Origin: Nematopogon swammerdamellus
Lineage: Eukaryota; Arthropoda; Insecta; Lepidoptera; Adelidae
NCBI GenBank assembly: GCA_946902875.1
Contig: OX336337.1
Coordinates: 2,976,001-3,040,000 of the forward strand
Direction of reading: 5' to 3'
Length of the DNA stretch: 64,000 nucleotides
The translations under genes and the position numbers were made by a program. The notes beneath the pieces were generated by a model. That model was not told the origin of the DNA. It was given only the letters and a program-made list of their open reading frames with translations, and ran no database searches. Numbering within the stretch: the first letter of the stretch is position 1; the number at the start of each line of letters is the position of its first letter. Below are positions 1-10,262 of this stretch, piece after piece.

Positions 1-165
1 TCTGTGAAAATTTCAACCGGCTATATCTATTACGGTTCCAAAGCTACAGCCATCGGACGGACGGACGGACGGACGGACAGACGGACGGACGGACGGACGG
101 ACAGACAGACAGACGTTGTAGGCTTAATAATAAGCTTCAGTCGGGGTACGGGAACCGAAAAATGG
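1..165 (+). repeat. Family D dispersed repeat, 3' part, with GGAC microsatellite
   Basis: The segment carries the 3' half of a repeat seen again at 34433-34813, 37125-37255, 47330-47530 and 57180-57355: a phrase near ATTACGGTTC, then a run of GGAC/AGAC units (about 55-113), then GTAGGCTTAATAATA and GGAACC. The 5' part lies outside the window. The short open frame across it is low-complexity and not a gene. Confidence 0.7.
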
Positions 166-540
166 CGTAATTTTTGTTTGACGTGAAATCGACTTTAAAA
201 AGACTTCAATGCAAGCCCTTATCGCCTAGTTAGTGTGTGTAACTGTCTCCTGGCGAGTGTGTTTCCTGATTTTTTTAACCTGGAGAGCGTCATAGCTTAA
301 ACGCATTACGATTACAGCTTAATACATTGCCACGAATTATTATTGTTCGCCTGAATATACTTCTCCCACATCCCAACGGTTAGTTAGAATAGAATTGCTC
401 ATGGTATTAAGCTCGACTATTGTGCCTAATTTGTATAGACCACAATTGTACCACAAACATCTAATCAGGCACAAAAAGAACATTCAACAGAAAAACCATA
501 GAACAGAAAAATTTAAAAAGTGTCATATTTAATAGCATTG
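166..540. other. AT-rich spacer, nothing recognised
   Basis: No open frame, RNA-like fold or shared repeat was recognised here. Base composition is AT-rich like other spacers in the window. Confidence 0.4.
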
Positions 541-860
541 AACATTGTTCGCTCGAGTTCCTGAGGCAGCGTATCAGTGTGGCCATCCAACGTGGTAATG
601 CCGCTAGCGTTCTTGGAACCGTGCCCACATCGTCTCACCTGGAGGAGGGTTACTAGTTTTCTTTTATAGGTTTATTAGTTGTTTATAGGTCTGTTAGTAG
701 GTTTTATAAGTAGGTTTATTTTATTTATTTATTTAGTTTTAGATAGTTTCATTTTAGATTTATTTCAGATTTAGTATAGTTTTTAATTTAATGTTATTAT
801 TTGTTAGTTGTATATATTTAAATGTTATAACTGAATAAAAAGTTTAGCTGAAGGTACTGG
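541..860 (+). pseudogene. Family F retroelement fragment with 3' tail
   Basis: One frame from about 550 to 630 reads [20 protein letters not shown] followed by GTVP. The same [12 protein letters not shown] block occurs at 14245-14420, 22790-23290 (minus) and 27480-27960. An AT-rich stretch follows, ending in AATAAA near 834. It looks like the last coding residues and 3' UTR of a decayed retroelement protein. The parent family is not identified. Confidence 0.55.
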
Positions 861-929
861 ATAGCATTGATATATATAATAAATTACCGAAAGAATTGCG
901 AGAAAAATATACAAATATACGAATAATGT

Positions 930-1015
930 ATGTAGATCGGTGCATCGGTGATATTGGCTAGTCGGAGCATGTGCTTTGGCCCCTCCGACTCAGCCACCCA
1001 TATCGAATAACATAA
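930..1015 (+). repeat. SINE-B tail fragment
   Basis: The segment matches the last part of SINE-B: GTGATATTGGCTAGTCGGAG, then CCCCTCCGACTCAGCCACCC and an A-rich end. The 5' part is missing, as expected from truncated reverse transcription. Confidence 0.7.
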
Positions 1016-1094
1016 AAATAAACTAGGTGCCATATCGGTATTTCTCTTTATCTTCTAATGCGCAAGAGGCTACACTTTCTGAAATTACCCACAT

Positions 1095-1290
1095 CTCTGT
1101 CAGAAAGCCGCGATACACCGTCACACTGTTTCGGACATTTTGATCAAAATACTCTGGGGTCGTATACATTTATTATTTTATCCACTTAGTGATACTGAAA
1201 GAATATATGACTGTGTAAAAGGTCATCGAAGGTGAAACTTTGATGATAACGTTGTTATTTCGGAAAGAAGTGGAGACTGAACGGAAAAAT
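1095..1290 (-). pseudogene. Truncated 5' paralog of the lipocalin-like gene
   Basis: On the minus strand the segment aligns with the start codon and upstream region of the intact gene at 2325-2930. Shared blocks are ATGTCCGA, GGTGTATCGCGGC and, upstream, AAGGTGAAAC plus GATAACGTT-TTATT-CGGAAAGA-GTGGA. The reading frame meets a TGA at the sixth codon and homology stops inside the signal-peptide region. Only the promoter and about a dozen codons survive. It is probably a relic of a tandem duplication. Confidence 0.65.
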
Positions 1291-1610
1291 AAAAAATAAA
1301 TTTCAAAGATTTTCAAAGCGATTATATAAATTTAATTGGGGCTGAAGCGGCGGGAAATTAATGCTGCGCACTGACCTGGAATTCTTGAAGGATGGATCTG
1401 GATCAGACACCATGGCGTTAATCCTTCCACCATCTGCCTGCAACTCTCCAGCACCACGGTTATCTAGCACGGATAGTATGAGAAGCACATGCGAAGGAGC
1501 TGTTCCAGGTCGTAGAACAGGGACCACGGGAACACAATTCTTTTATAACGGAGCGCAAGTAGGCACTTCTTTTTTGTTAGATAAAAAAGTAAGTATCGAG
1601 TAGGTATACT
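1291..1610. other. Short open frames on both strands, unassigned
   Basis: Frames of 74 codons (minus, 1303-1527) and 80 codons (plus, 1361-1603) overlap here, and the GC content is above that of the spacer. On the minus strand a possible splice donor CCAG/GTCAGT follows the frame. I do not recognise either translation. This could be an old exon or part of an unrecognised repeat. Confidence 0.2.
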
Positions 1611-2324
1611 CGCAAATAGATTACACTGCCAAGGACGCAGGTGTTCAATAGATTATGTTATCCAATCAGACTTGGGCACGGCGATAGCACCGTAGAGCGG
1701 GTGGGTTTTGAGCGCTGCTGCTGATCTGATGGAAGCAGGAAAGAGGTCGATATAAGGTGAGATTTTGGATGGGATTCTTATTGTCGGACTGGCAGTACGC
1801 AACAGGGGTTAACCTTTCAAACTAGTAAGTTATGGAAACGTTTCTAGGTGTTTAGATAAACCGAACTGTGAAGTAAATCGTATTTATGAGTGAAATTTAT
1901 TTACAAAACTTGTAATTAGAGAGGAAGTGATGCACTCTGACCACGAACCAATGGTTTCAACTTTTAACTTCATTTCCCATAGTGATGATATTCACAGTAT
2001 TTAATAGTATTGAGAGTTTATCAATGCACGGCTTCGTGTTTTCCAAAAATTTAATACCGTTAGGTTTATCTAAAAGAATAATTTTAAACGTTCAAAATAT
2101 AAATTTTATATTTAATAAATGAAGAAAAACTTCTCTCTACATAAACGTAAGCTAATACACTAAAATTGCATAGCCTGAATTATTAGCTAAAATCAAAAAG
2201 TGTTTTAACATTGCTGTGAAATATATTGATACAAACTGTTATAATGTTCCATTATAGTTTTTGAATAGCTTACACCTTCATTTGTCTTCCTTCATGCTCA
2301 ATACAGATCCTAAAACACATATTA
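1611..2324. other. Spacer, 3' side of the lipocalin-like gene
   Basis: No repeat family from elsewhere in the window was recognised. A TTTATT near 1898 reads AATAAA on the minus strand and could be a distant poly(A) signal for the gene at 2325-2930, about 430 bases past its stop. This is weak evidence. Confidence 0.3.
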
Positions 2325-2930
2325 TCATGGTGACGACAAGTATGGATAAATATTAGCTCCTCCGACACCTTCGATGTGCAGATCCGCCGCCACCCGCTCC
2401 ACCTTGGCTCGGTCGACCGAGCTAGTTTTTGAAAAAAGGTATATCCTCTGATTCGGACACAGCATCAAGACGAGAAACTCATCAGCACTCTTCAGTCTCA
2501 TGGAGAATTGCACCAAATGTTGCGATGTTGTGATTTCATGATTATTAATTTCGAAATGTATGATCCAGGCATTTGTGTCTCCAGTAGTATCCATCACTAT
2601 CAGTCCCATGACGACTTCCCCTGTCGCTGCTCCGACTGTGTGTGTTTTTAGTATGAGCTTTGACGTATCATCCGGATAGTCCTTCACGATGTCGTGATAT
2701 TCTTCCAGTTGCGCCGGAGTCAGCTCGCTTATGATAGATGTTTCCGTGGTGTTGACGATTTTGGAATCGGACCATTCGTAGACGGTGGTCCAGTTGCCCA
2801 GAGCGAAGTGAGGATCGAAAGTGACTCCTCTGCCGAAGTCTTCGCAGGTAGTCCTGTGGCCGATCGTAGGGTACGCCCGACATGACTGCAGCAGCAGCGC
2901 CGCGATACACCACCACATCATGTCGGACAT
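2325..2930 (-). CDS. Secreted lipocalin-like protein
   Basis: A single uninterrupted 201-residue frame. Residues 1-19 form a hydrophobic signal peptide (MMWWCIAALLLQSCRA), so the product should be secreted. The mature part has the lipocalin-type G-x-W signature (G45-N-W47, in ALGNWTTVYEW) close to its N terminus and is the size of a lipocalin. It has two N-glycosylation sequons (N46, N60) and two cysteines (C29 and the one in LMLCPNQ) that could pair. An upstream ATG at 2954 would add eight residues. I prefer 2930 because its context (CAAAATG) is better, the signal peptide then starts correctly, and the TATA-like box at 2971-2977 predicts transcription starting close to or past 2954. Lipocalins bind small hydrophobic ligands, but the ligand here is unknown. 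A partial paralog lies at 1095-1290. Real gene: fairly sure. Family: moderate. Confidence 0.7.
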   Translation of the reverse strand: MSDMMWWCIAALLLQSCRAYPTIGHRTTCEDFGRGVTFDPHFALGNWTTVYEWSDSKIVNTTETSIISELTPAQLEEYHDIVKDYPDDTSKLILKTHTVGAATGEVVMGLIVMDTTGDTNAWIIHFEINNHEITTSQHLVQFSMRLKSADEFLVLMLCPNQRIYLFSKTSSVDRAKVERVAADLHIEGVGGANIYPYLSSP

Positions 2931-2970
2931 TTTGACTGAATGTTCTGCAATCATGTAAAACTTGTGTATT

Positions 2971-2977
2971 CTTTATA
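2971..2977 (-). promoter_or_regulatory. TATA-like box of the lipocalin-like gene
   Basis: On the minus strand the bases read TATAAAG, 41-47 bases upstream of the chosen start codon. The surrounding block, including AAGGTGAAAC and GATAACGTTATTA to about 3040, is conserved in the duplicated relic at 1200-1285, which suggests promoter function. Confidence 0.5.
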
Positions 2978-3263
2978 TTTAAAGGTTAATAAAGGTGAAA
3001 CGTAGGTGATAACGTTATTATTGCGGAAAGATGTGGAATATTTTAGGGTCCCGTCGCCGAATTGCTAAAAAGTGTACCCTCACGGGATCGCTGTGGTGTC
3101 TGTCTGTTTTGTCTGCTCTCTCTCACACGATGGGGTTTTATTAAAAAGTACTTACGCGCCCGGCTCGGTTGCTAGGTACCTAGACCTAGAACTGTTGTCA
3201 CTGCTCAATTATCGAGGTATTTACCGATATGGTTTATGCGTGAAAACGATGTCACAATCACAT

Positions 3264-3505
3264 TCCACAATCGGATTCCACGCAAAACTGAAGGTACCTT
3301 CCCTTCTTACCTTACTATGTGGTAGGGTTTAAGCCGCCCGGGTTGGTATCACCACACTAAATGAAAGGTCGGTTGAAAGGAGTGTGTAAATAGTTGGTGT
3401 TTTCCGTCCAGTTCAGCACTGATATGGCATTTAGTTCACTGTATGGGCTGACATCACGGATGTATAGTAGGTGATGTAGCCAACCGTGTCAGTTTCCATA
3501 AACTT
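3264..3505 (+). repeat. SINE-A, 5' truncated
   Basis: It runs from GGATTCCACGCAAAACTG through the core GTGGTAGGGTTTAAGCC and CCGTCCAGTTCAG to the tail GTGTCAGTTTCCATAAA. The tRNA/5S head is missing and there is an internal deletion after CAGTTCAG. Confidence 0.75.
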
Positions 3506-3754
3506 AAACTTCTTATTATAGGTAAGGGCTTTATAAAGACAAGAAAGGAGCAAACACGTAGTTATCAATTTGAAAAAAATAATATTATTAAAGCAACATT
3601 TTTAATATAAGATAATTTCGCCTTTGCCCCTCAATATGTTTGTCGTGTTTGTTTAACTAATATGTAGGTATCTACTTACAAGTATTATTAATAAGTATTT
3701 TATCGTCAACTCTCGCAATCAAGTATTTTGCTACTGCCTACTTATATTTCCCAA

Positions 3755-3905
3755 CATTCGAGTCACACATTTCCAAAGGTTGACTCGAAAAACCTCTGTA
3801 AGAGATAAGTCCGCCCTTGTACGTACGATATTTTAATTTGTGCGTACTTATTTATACGTACTTATTCCTTTTAAATGGTTTTGGAGCAATAAAGTATTTC
3901 TATCA
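3755..3905 (+). repeat. Family G tail, probable LINE 3' end
   Basis: Blocks ATTTCCAAAGGTTGACTCG, GAGATAAGTCCGCCCTTG and GGAGCAATAAAGTATTTCTA recur at 19965-20165, 26527-26690 (minus), 45065-45380, 46165-46325 and 47530-47665 (minus). Most copies end in a (CTAT)n run, typical of a LINE or SINE 3' terminus. Confidence 0.6.
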
Positions 3906-4106
3906 GTATAATCAAAGCTGCATGGGTACGTATTCAACACAATATACCTGCATGCCTAACCTGTTTGTGCAATAAGCGTGATGTGTGAGAGACGTCCCTT
4001 ACCCGGGCGCATATTTCCAAAGTCTACTACGCGAGTTCCTCTGATTGGTGGAGAGACTAGTCTGGCTTGTTTACTGAAGCCGATATTCCTTTGGTCATTT
4101 ATGTAC

Positions 4107-4183
4107 TTTGGTGGCTTAGTGGTAGAGTGTAGGGTTTTATTTTTTCGATCTCGGCCATGGGTTCGTGTCCCTTTTGCCAAAAT
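4107..4183 (+). other. tRNA-like remnant
   Basis: The segment has an A-box-like TGGCTTAGTGG followed by TAGAG, and a B-box-like GGGTTCGTGTCCC. The ends TTTGG and CCAAA can pair. The distance between the boxes is about nine bases longer than in a normal tRNA without a long variable arm, and no clean anticodon stem is visible. It is more likely a SINE head or tRNA pseudogene than a working tRNA. Confidence 0.3.
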
Positions 4184-4357
4184 TTGTTTTTTTTTTAAGC
4201 AATGTTAGGGTGTGAAAATTAGGTTATGGTTATTTTTTTTATAACCACCTAAGAAAACTTTATTTTCGGAAATACTTCCGAAATTTATATTTCCACCCGG
4301 GTGGGCGTAGCGACTAAGAGTATTGTCGCTTGGAAGTTTGAGCTCGCCGATCAAATT

Positions 4358-4690
4358 GTACCGTGTGGGGCCGGTACTTTAAAAGAATAGCCCCACTGCA
4401 TCTCTTCCCGTGTACGTCGTAAAAGGCGACTAAGGGATATATGACTACCTTCTTTTATTACTATTTAGGTGGTAGGGTTTATCCCGCCCGGGTTGGTACC
4501 ACCGCACTGAATGAAAGGTCGGTCGAAACGGCTATGTAAATAATTTGTGTTTTCCGTCCAGTTCAGTGCAGCCGGCACGACCGAAGGGAAACACTGACGT
4601 GGCACCAAGTTCGCCCGGTGTTATGGGCTGACATCACGGATGTTGTAGGTGATGTAGCCAACCGTGTCAGTTTCCATAAAAAAAAACTGA
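4358..4690 (+). repeat. SINE-A with G-head, full length
   Basis: It begins CCGTGTGGGGCCGGTACTTT, continues through AAAGGCGACTAAGGGATAT, joins the shared core at AGGTGGTAGGGTTTATCCCG, and ends GTGTCAGTTTCCATAAAAA. The tRNA/5S head is absent. The same direct G-head-to-core junction occurs at 13903-14217, 16037-16357 and 25858-26178 on the minus strand. Confidence 0.8.
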
Positions 4691-5262
4691 GTCCAGCGTC
4701 GTCGCGTCGGTTCGTTGAACCGGGAGCAATCGGCCGCCCCAAAACAAAACAAAGTATGTGCCACTTTTACCTAAACACGTTTTTTTGCACCATTGTACTT
4801 ACTTTTTTATGCTCTATCTGGAAAAAATATGAAAAAAATTCTATCTCCAATATTTCCCAAGATAAGTAAGCGTAAAAAGCAAGTATCGTCCACTTTTTGG
4901 GTAAATATTAAATTTAATTTTAAGTTCCCATTTCTTAACATAGTATGTGACAAATCCCCACTCCAAAAGCAAGTATGTTCCAGTAGATACTTGGTTATTA
5001 TTTGGTAACTCGTCTCATACTTGCTTTTGTTATGGTGTGAAAAATGTGATACTTGGTTTTAATAAGGAATATTACAGTTTTGCACTGGCAATACCCAAAA
5101 TGTCACCTGTCTAATTTGACGTTACGTGTCAGTTGCAATTTTTTTTTTTTTTTTTCATTTATTTAAAGGGTTTGTTTCATTAAATGAAAATGCCAACCCT
5201 CTTCATACAACAACAAACATAACACAATAAAATAATAGACAACAACTTAAAAACTAACCAAA

Positions 5263-6573
5263 CTAATTCGAGCGAGCAGCTCTTTCTTTCATAATAACAT
5301 TATACATTATAAACAACTTCGCAGCACCCTCGGATGCTGGATGAGCCAAATTATCTATATATGGACCTAAACAGAATCGCCCATAATTCAAATGTTTCCT
5401 AACTAAATTTCCCCTTGCACATTCGGTCAAAATATGATATACATCTTCAGGAACTCCGCATAGATCACAATTTGGAGATGATACCTTTTTCATTAAAAAA
5501 CCAAATTTATTTAAAGGAATGTGACCAGATCTTAAACGAAAAGCCACGACAAGACGTTCACGATTCATTTTTAATTTGTCAAACCAGGGTACTAAGGGCG
5601 GTTCATTTTGTATGATTTTATACCATATTCCTTTATCTCTAGATCTAAGATCAAAATATTCTTTCCACCTAATATAACAATTATACTTAGCTAGACACGT
5701 TAAAGTCAAATACGTAGGCTTAACTTCTAATGGAATACCATCACAAATTGCTTCCTTTGCTAGCCTATCAGCAGTTTCATTTCCATTTATACCAACATGG
5801 GAAGGAATCCATTGAAGTTTTATTTTCTTATCCAGTTGTCTAATTTCGTCAATCGTTTTGAGGATGGCATAGGTTACAGGGGAACTTCTCCCTCCTCTAA
5901 CACTCCGTAGAATATCTTGAAGCCCACTCCTAGAATCTGATAATATTACAAATTTATTTGCCGAAAGCAGCGAAAGGGATTTTATATACGACAGAGCTTC
6001 CAGAATTGCTGTCAGCTCTATTGTCATGATACTTGTTTTACCAGAAATTTTAAATTTTGCATTTGTACCTATATTTGGATCAAAGAAAGCCGCTCCTAAT
6101 CTTTCAGAATCTTTAGAACCATCTGTGAATATAAAGTAATAATCTTTATATTCATGATTTAACATATTTATACATGCTCGAAAGATTTTACCAGAATCCA
6201 TATTGCGTTTTGCCAAATTTATGCCTTCTATATGTGTCTTTATAAATTCTTTAATGTTAATTCCGCTGACCCAAGTTTTAAGAGAAAAAATATCAGGCAT
6301 ATGACTTATGTACATGGGTTCATTTTTAAATATTTTTAAAGCTGATGCAACTGAAGGAGTAATTTTATTTTTCCAATATTTGCTACTAATTTGTAAAATT
6401 TCCAACTGTCGAAGAAGCTCAACCGTCCCATTATTCTTTACAGATAAACATTTCAATGCATATTTGTAAGCAAGGTACTTCCTACGTAGAAATAGAGGTT
6501 GTATACACAACTCGCTCTCCATAACATGAATGGGCGTGCTTTTTATAAAAAACCTCCAATAACACGTAAGCAT
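5263..6573 (-). pseudogene. LINE RNase H domain and C-terminus
   Basis: This 436-residue frame continues the RT polyprotein in another frame after a slip near 6545. The RNase H catalytic set is complete: D151 (FTDGSKDSE), E186 (IELTAILEAL), D213 (ILSDSRSG) and D269 (NETADRLAKEA), with the WIPSHVG motif. Near the C terminus CDLCGVPEDVYHILTEC forms the CCHC-type motif common in I- and Jockey-type LINEs. About the first ten residues come from out-of-frame RT sequence and are not part of the real protein. RNase H degrades the RNA strand during reverse transcription. Confidence 0.75.
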
Positions 6574-7301
6574 TGATTCTGAATTTTGTCTAGTTTATAT
6601 AAATACTTGTGGGCACTGGTGTCATACAAAAACGAACCATAATCTAACCTACTGCGAATTAATGAAATGTAAATACGGCGTAAATGAATTGTGTGTACAC
6701 CCCACCCTGAACCAGCTAAAATTTTTAATATATTTATAAACCGTGAACATTTGGCTGAAATTTCGTTTATATGTTTGATCCATCGTAATGAAGTATCCAA
6801 CCACATTCCTAAATACTTTATATGATCAGAAAATTGTATTTCATTTCCTTGAATGTTTAACTTTAATTGACTCTGATTTCGACCTTTCCTAAAAAGGCAG
6901 CACTGAGTCTTAGGAACAGATAATTCTAGGCCTAAATCATTTAATATTTTCACTAGATCAATGAGAGCCTGTTGTAAGTTAATATTTGAATTGTTAATCT
7001 TATCAACATAAATGTAAAATACAAAGTCATCAGCGTATTGCGAAAAAAATACATTGGAGATCTTATTGCTAACATCTATAGTAGCCACATTGAATAATAA
7101 AGGAGACAAAGGATCTCCTTGGGCGAGACCTTTGCTGGTTTTTCTACGAATAACGTCACCTTCAGCAGTATGTACAATTAGGTATCTTTCATTAAGAAAA
7201 TTAAATAAATACCTGCAGTACTGCCTTCCAATATTAAGCCTATCTAAAATACGTGTGAGACTGTTTACATCAACATTCAAATAAACGTCAATCAAATACA
7301 C
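6543..7301 (-). pseudogene. LINE reverse transcriptase fragment
   Basis: The translation has RT motif A near its start (LIDVYLNVDVNSL), GLAQGDPLSPLLFN (motif B region), the catalytic QYADDFVFY, and KYLGMWLD. It then enters the thumb region (SRLDYGSFLYDTSAHKYL). The fingers part and the whole endonuclease and ORF1 are missing because the copy is 5' truncated, so the ATG used is probably not a natural start. The frame ends at a stop in a T-rich run (GGTTTTTTATAA), and the neighbouring frame (5263-6573) continues the same protein, so a single-base slip has broken it. Confidence 0.75.
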
Positions 7302-7319
7302 ATTTTGCGGTTGTTTGTC

Positions 7320-8267
7320 AGCACTTGGTTAGCGAAGGGTGTGTGTCGTCCGTGTCGTGTGATTTTATTATAAAAAAAACATGGTTAATAATTAGCAAAT
7401 ACCTACGTAGTAGAAAGTGAACTACGAGTACTTCTTTGAACAAATTTCTATTGTAGACTTTCTACAAAAGAAGTTTGACGTGACAAAAATTAAGGAGCGA
7501 AATGTAGTACTTCGAGGAATAGAAACAAAAAAAAAATAATGGAAAAACTTCTTCCTCTAAGCCTAAAAATAGAAGAATGTTTTGGCAAAATTTACCCGAT
7601 TCCGACAATCTTCAAGATTTAGTTTCCCAAGGACAATGTGTTGATGAATAAATTATTTCATGTTCTTTATTTCACATTTTTAAAATACATTTATATTAAT
7701 TTTACATATATTATAACTTATTACATAAATTATTTCATTATTATTAAGTTTAAAAATGAGAATTTCTAATAATAATATGTTTTTTTATATTGATTTAGTT
7801 TTGTAAGGACAATGTGTTGATTAATAATAATTTCATTATAAAGAAGAATTTCTAATATTAATACCGAATTATGTTTTAATTATATTTTGGTTTTCGTTTC
7901 ATACAATTTCTGAAACCACTTAAGCATAAACTAAATCAAAACCAATCATTTCCTCCCTTACTTGGTTTTGATGTGATCGGAAAATTAAACTCTCTATAAA
8001 TACCCAAAAATATACCAAGTAAGTGGTCATACATGTTTTTGATGTGGGAATTGGGTGTATATTTTAATGAATTTAATTTCAAAGCCAAGTATCTGATATT
8101 AAAAACGTTTTATTATGAAAACGGATGACCATATTAATTCACCGTAATCAAGAATAGGTATATGGCATTTTTAAGTTTCTGCTAAAACAAATTTTCGTTT
8201 ATATTTTCTTTCAGAAAAGTTGCTATGATTTTTTTTCGTTTTTTGGCTCTCCTGTAAAATTTGTCAT
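7320..8267. other. AT-rich region with repeated CAAGTAT-like words
   Basis: Words of the form AAGCAAGTAT and ATACTTGG recur here and at 4880-5060, on the other side of the LINE. The phrase AAGGACAATGTGTTGAT occurs twice (7629 and 7806). A LINE 3'-end-like stretch on the minus strand lies at 7650-7745 (compare 41285-41340). There is no host gene. Confidence 0.35.
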
Positions 8268-8369
8268 TTGGTAGATACTTGCTTTTGGTTTGATGCGGCC
8301 GCAATATCAAGTAACATAATATCCGCATGCGACGACAAAACATTCACATCGCAATCGGTTGTTGTCAAA

Positions 8370-8680
8370 AGTCAAAAGGTCGAGCGTCGAGCCGTGCGTG
8401 TGGTGGGTGACCCCGATGTGTCCCGCGATCTAGAACCACTGCAACTCCGTAGGAACGTCGGCTCCCTAAGTGTGTTCCATCGCTTATTCTACGGGGAGTA
8501 CTCGGAGGAGCTGTTCGACGCACTCCCGCGCCCCCTTTCCACTTCCGCACAAGGCGAATTGGGCCAGGTATTGCATCAATATACGCCGGACTTACCGCGA
8601 ATGCGTAGCACTCGATTCTGGAGATCTTTCCTACACAGAATCCGAGGCCCAGACCACTCGGCCATCCGCATCTTCCAATA
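8370..8680 (+). pseudogene. Jockey/CR1-type LINE C-terminal fragment
   Basis: One frame reads ERRAVRVVGDPDVSRDLEPL followed by QLRRNVGSLSVFHRLFYG. It is closely related to the better copy at 32283-32870 (QRRAVRLVDDPDVSRDLEPL). The match decays after the DLPRMRS-RFWRSFLHR region. It is a 5'- and 3'-truncated relic. Confidence 0.7.
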
Positions 8681-8745
8681 TCGAATGGCATGATAAAAAT
8701 ATGAGTGGTGTCGTGCGTCACCCGGTTGGAACGAATTTCTTTTCG

Positions 8746-9215
8746 CTATACGGGTGTTTCAGGACAGGGTTTCGTAACTTCAGGGTTCGAAATGCGTTCA
8801 TATTTGAAGAAGAAAAGCTCTGAAACGTTTTCTCAGATTCAGTCATTTTATATCACTTTTTAGTGAAATTCGTTTCATCGAGCTTTGGTGGACGGTTAAC
8901 GTTCACTTTTTATTAAATAAAAATAAACTACTAACTTACATGCTTAACTAGTAGAATTGAACTGCATGTAGGTAAATTCCAAACAAGTAAATTCTAATGA
9001 CATCAAAAGAAAAAGGGACTGGACTTGGTCATTGCAGTCCCTAGACCTAGACGGCACTGTTGCCAAATCTCACTGTCCATCGAGTTTGTATTGCAATTTT
9101 TTTTTTTTTTATGAAAAACAAAATACAGAATTTCGATTTGAGTGATAAGGATTTTTTTCTTCCAATAATGATGAGTACTTTCTATTCCTGAAGTTTCTCA
9201 AGCCTAACAGGTACA
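8746..9215. mobile_element. MITE, older copy with TIR GGTGTTTCAGGA
   Basis: It matches the MITE at 57790-58201 over nearly all its length: GTTCGAAA-GC-TTCATATTTGAAGA, AAAAGCTCTG, CATCAAAAGAAAAAGG and TTTCTCAAGCC. The left end GGGTGTTTCAGGACAGGG is still clear. The right end (AAGCCTAACAGG) is decayed, and a microsatellite-like stretch follows. Confidence 0.65.
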
Positions 9216-9520
9216 ATGAAATAAATTTACAACGTTTAACGAGTAATTAAATGTAAAGCAATATACGTATATACGTATACATAGACATACGCTTATAAAC
9301 ACACAAACACACATACGACAGCAAAAGTGTCGTAACGGTCGAAGTCTTATACTTTTTTCGGCCTAGATCTTTTTTCGGCCTAGCTCTCATTCGCCAAGTG
9401 TAACGTGCGACATGGAATTTCGTTCCGAAAACTCCGCTTGATCAGAGTCGCGGGCACAGCTAGTAAATTAAACAAAAACAAACGCAAGCCTTAAACTTCC
9501 AAGTAGCAGAAACTTTAATA

Positions 9521-9775
9521 TCAAACCGCAACCAACACAGTACATTTCGTTGTCACGGGCGGCGCGTCTATTAGCTTGAAAAGGGCCGTCAACCCTTTGT
9601 TACACCGTGACGAGCAACCCCCGCGAGTGTGCCTCATCACACGCCGCCCACGAGGGTGGGGGTGGGGGCGCATGGCAGCCGAGGGCGGGCGGGGCTTGAA
9701 GCCGACATAATTTCCCGTGAGGGCGCCCCTCCGGCGCCGGAATCGAAACAGTTGCATTAAAATATCTTTAATAAT
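9521..9775 (-). other. GC-rich block with a 78-codon open frame, unidentified
   Basis: This compact GC- and CpG-rich island stands out from its AT-rich surroundings. On the minus strand it is open and encodes an arginine- and proline-rich peptide ending in GLTALFKLIDAPPVTTKC and VLVAV. The arginine-rich part is driven by composition. I recall similar strings among predicted insect proteins of uncertain status and suspect a dispersed repeat, but it occurs only once in this window. No function is assigned. Confidence 0.3.
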
Positions 9776-9892
9776 AAAAGAAGAAATAATTGTGATTCGT
9801 CTGGAAGGAACCGCGACATCCCTAGCGGGGAGCTATTCTTGTGGCTGTGGAGATGGAAGAAAAGCATTTGTTCATCCCTTCTGCCTATAGAG

Positions 9893-10262
9893 TTTTTTTT
9901 TTAATGAAACTGACGCTGTTGGCTATACGACCTACAACGTCCATGATGTTAACCCATAACACGTTGGTGAACTAGGCGCCATGTCAGTGCTTCTCTTTGG
10001 TAGTGCCGGATACAGTGCACTGGACGAAAAACACAAAATATTTACATAGCCGTCTCGACCAAGCTTTAATTCAGTGCGGTGGTACCAACCCGGGCGAGTT
10101 AAACCCCACCACCTAGCAAGGTAAGAAGGGATGGAACCTACCGTATTACGTGGAATCCGAGCCACGGTCAGCCTCGAACGTTCGAACGGTCAGCCATCCA
10201 AGTACTATTCGCTTTCAGGTGTGCTTATGATCACGAACGACAGTCGACCGATCGCACCACTG
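9893..10262 (-). repeat. SINE-A with decayed tRNA/5S head
   Basis: The poly(A) end is at 9894-9902 (T run), then ATGAAACTGACGCTG, the core near 10080-10120, and the head region 10160-10262. The head, read on the minus strand, has TCGTGATCATAAGCACACC and the A-box-like TAGCTCAGTGGTGCGATCGG, as in the plus-strand copy at 31173. Its 5' end merges directly into the 23-bp minisatellite. Confidence 0.75.

Larger units (their letters stand above)
5139..7310 (-). mobile_element. I-clade LINE, 5' truncated, poly(A) tailed
   Basis: On the minus strand this is a non-LTR retrotransposon. It starts abruptly inside the reverse transcriptase near 7310, carries RT then RNase H, has a short 3' UTR, and ends in a poly(A) tract (the T run at 5139-5155). 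RT plus RNase H with a terminal cysteine-histidine motif points to the I clade or a close relative. The 5' truncation is typical of target-primed reverse transcription. One frameshift splits the coding region. Confidence 0.8.

Noticed and set aside
2952..2954. Upstream ATG as start of the lipocalin-like protein
   Set aside because: It lies at or before the transcription start predicted by the TATA box, has a poorer context, and would put a polar stretch before the signal peptide.
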